From: Oscillospiraceae bacterium
GTDB lineage: Bacteria > Bacillota > Clostridia > Oscillospirales > Ruminococcaceae
Reading direction: 5' to 3'
Assembly (NCBI GenBank): GCA_900768995.1
Contig: CAAGEZ010000042.1
Span: 62,001-126,000 of the forward strand
Length of the DNA: 64,000 bases
In this document: piece by piece, positions 63,101-64,000 of the stretch
Layout of the letters: each line of letters starts with the position of its first letter
Numbering within the stretch: the stretch's first letter is position 1
Notes under the pieces: generated by a model
Database searches by the model: none
Told to the model about the DNA's origin: nothing
The model's input: the letters and a program-made list of their open reading frames with translations, nothing else
Program-made: the position numbers and the translations under genes

Positions 63101-64000
63101 AAAATGTGTCGCAAAGCTCAAGGTCACGGAGCCTTACAGCACCGTACTCGATTATCCTCTCGCCCGTTGCCGAAAATCCCGTTGTCTCAAGGTCGAAAAC
63201 GATAAGCTCGCCTTTGAGGGGTACATCTTTATACACACGGACAGCCTCAACGATATCATCGACCGAATACGCCTCACAGCCGTAGATTATTTTAAAATCG
63301 CCGCCGCTCTTTCTGATATCATCGCAGGCCGCAACGGCTTCGGGGAATGCCTGAACTCCGCCGTGGTCGGTAATGGCGATCGCCTTGTGTCCCCAGGAAT
63401 ATGCACGCTTTATAAGCTTGTCCGCAGGGGTAATTGCGTCCATCTGAGACATATTCGTATGCATATGGAGCTCAACACGCTTTTCCTCGCAGGTGTCCGT
63501 CCTGTCCTTTTTCTTCACAAGCATAATGTCGTTTGCACGGAGAACAAATTCATTATCAAACGTATCAAAGTCCACCCTGCCCCTGATAATGGCAGTAGTG
63601 CCCTTTTTCAGCGTACTGAGGATATTTTCACTGTCCTTGTCCGCAAAATCCTTAATGGAGATAGAACCCGTATAGTCGGTAAGGCTCACTGTGGTTATTC
63701 GCTTTTCCTCGCCCTTTTTGTTCTTTATCTCCTTTTCGGCATAATCAAAAATGTCACCCCAGATAACAATGCCGTTCTGCGGCTCGTAAATATCGCCGAT
63801 ATTAGTAACACTGTCCGCAAAGATCCGCTTGCCCTTGATTATCTGAGCACCCTCGCTCATAACGGGGATAGTCTTGAAATCAACGGAAACTATCTCTTCC
63901 TTGGGAGGTGCGGAAAATGCAGGCTTCTGCGGTGCATCGGGGTCAGGCATAGGGATAGAGCTTTCATACGCCTGTCTCAGCTGTTCCTCATAGCTATCCT
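60144..64000 (-). CDS. polC: DNA polymerase III alpha subunit, Gram-positive PolC type (N-terminus cut by window edge)
   Basis: Replicative polymerase with proofreading; about 1285 residues are visible and the frame is open through base 64000. In order: OB-fold region ([20 protein letters not shown] sequence, residues about 60-165 of the visible part), PHP domain start [13 protein letters not shown] and AITDHGG, inserted DEDDh exonuclease [21 protein letters not shown] with HNAGFD, resumed PHP, zinc-finger-like [10 protein letters not shown]...CPKCG, catalytic [13 protein letters not shown], and the C-terminal helix-hairpin region. It marks the organism as low-GC Gram-positive. The family length of ~1430 aa means roughly 130-150 residues are outside the window. 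Confidence 0.96.
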   Translation of the reverse strand, partial: DSYEEQLRQAYESSIPMPDPDAPQKPAFSAPPKEEIVSVDFKTIPVMSEGAQIIKGKRIFADSVTNIGDIYEPQNGIVIWGDIFDYAEKEIKNKKGEEKRITTVSLTDYTGSISIKDFADKDSENILSTLKKGTTAIIRGRVDFDTFDNEFVLRANDIMLVKKKDRTDTCEEKRVELHMHTNMSQMDAITPADKLIKRAYSWGHKAIAITDHGGVQAFPEAVAACDDIRKSGGDFKIIYGCEAYSVDDIVEAVRVYKDVPLKGELIVFDLETTGFSATGERIIEYGAVRLRDLELCDTFSSFADPEKPIPERITKLTGITGEMVEGAPSQKEALEKFIEYCGENPVLIAHNAGFDTAFIKAECVRQGIKFNFSIIDTVVMCRSMLPELKKHKLNIVAKHLGLGEFDHHRAFEDAKMLGRIFIKLAARLIDEEGCVNISDINKVTKNVDPKSLRAYHQIILAKNNAGLKNLYKLVSFGHIKYYHRRPRIPMSELITHREGLIVGSACEAGELFTAVRDGRPWDVLCDIASFYDYLEIQPVMNNGFLIRDEDYDNIKTVEDLQEFNKTIVKLGDALNIPVVATCDVHFMDPSDAIFRKILMYDKFADAEHQPPLYLRTTDEMLEEFAYLGKEKAYEVVVTNTNKIADMVDPDIRPIPPGTFTPSMDNAEEELPRITWQRAKKMYGDPLPDIVQKRLDKELNSIIKNGFAVLYMIAQKLVANSNEHGYQVGSRGSVGSSFVANMSGISEVNSLPPHYLCPNCKNSEFFLDGTYGSGYDLPPKVCPKCGTEYIREGHDIPFETFLGFNGDKAPDIDLNFSGEYQTSAHKYTETLFGPENVFKAGTTGSVAEKTAYGYVKHYLEAVGKKVSRAEENRLTLGCTGVKRTTGQHPGGMVVVPSDYEVYDFTAVQHPAEDPKSNFITTHFDFHSLHDTILKLDELGHDVPTLYKHLEDMTGVLTKDIFPADEKVMSLYASPEALGVTAEDIGWQTGTLAIPEMGTGFAMQMLLDAKPKRFSDLLQISGLSHGTDVWLGNAQDLIKNGICTISEVIGCRDGIMTYLIYHGVDPNLSFKIMEITRKGKAPKLLTEEMKQTMRDHDVPEWYIESCLKIKYMFPKAHAAAYVIAANKLAWYKVYYPLEFYATIFTVRGEDFDAETAMLGRNAVKLKMNEIKAKGNDKTAKDSGTYDMLLLTNEMMARGYDFLPINIYKSHATKYTVEDGKIRLPFSSAGGIGENAAKSLYDAVQAGDFISIDELQEKSGVSNSVIDKLVSLGAMGDLPKSDQISLF

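Noticed and set aside
1..64000. CRISPR arrays, insertion sequences, integrases, phage genes, toxin-antitoxin pairs
   Set aside because: None seen. No regularly spaced repeats, transposase motifs or att-like duplications were noticed, including around the tRNA-Thr gene.

Overview
The window looks like a chromosomal segment of a Gram-positive Clostridia member, most likely a Ruminococcus or close Oscillospiraceae relative. This is inferred from several things: PolC-type DNA polymerase, a T-box leader, strong TTGACA/TATAAT promoters (often with an extended TGn -10), AAAGGA/AGGAGG ribosome binding sites, lipoprotein signal peptides, and a GH3 beta-glucosidase with the swapped domain order known from Ruminococcus albus. 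Nothing resembles a phage, plasmid, insertion sequence or CRISPR array; it reads as ordinary core genome with some carbohydrate-use and envelope genes. Both ends cut through genes: clpB at the left and polC at the right, both on the minus strand.

Layout. 1-3.5 kb: clpB (minus) divergent from smpB and the tmRNA gene ssrA. 3.7-6.8 kb: EpsG-like membrane protein and a NodB-type deacetylase lipoprotein. 7.0-11.4 kb: orphan sugar-binding lipoprotein and permuted GH3 beta-glucosidase (plus). 11.5-16.8 kb: a small conserved-looking protein and a four-gene operon for a gliding-type (Gld) ABC transporter with DUF4340. 17.0-26.7 kb: translation/transcription operon rimP-nusA-ylxR-ylxQ-infB-rbfA-nrnA-truB-ribF-gltX. 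26.9-28.8 kb: ilvA-ridA behind a T-box with a predicted isoleucine specifier. 28.8-32.0 kb: thrH, a GH5-like lipoprotein behind a DtxR/MntR-type regulator, and a DMT transporter. 32.2-39.6 kb: MATE exporter, chemoreceptor, CE2-like esterase, tRNA-Thr(GGT), and a large lipoprotein whose C-terminal half resembles a solute-binding protein. 39.7-44.5 kb: pyk, lipoprotein cyclophilin, zinc-ribbon protein, mgtE behind a structured leader, queF. 44.6-49.3 kb: response regulator-lipase-histidine kinase-thioredoxin cluster preceded by three related small membrane proteins, two with a UBA-like domain. 49.4-52.4 kb: DUF4349 lipoprotein and a Big2/GH25 surface lysozyme. 52.6-59.2 kb: hisZGDCBHFI, without hisA or hisE. 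59.3-64 kb: a TIM-barrel isomerase behind polC.

How it works together. The cellulose/hemicellulose theme recurs (GH3, GH5-like, CE2-like, two solute-binding-type lipoproteins, a chemoreceptor), but no sugar permease is encoded here, so the binding proteins must use permeases elsewhere or act otherwise. IlvA makes reactive enamine intermediates that RidA removes, and both sit behind the Ile-type T-box. The most interesting unexplained items are the mgtE leader RNA, the lipase between a response regulator and its kinase next to the DUF4342-like family, the Gld-type ABC operon in a non-gliding lineage, and a palindrome overlapping the promoter of the DtxR/MntR-type regulator. All assignments come from reading the sequence; no database search was run.
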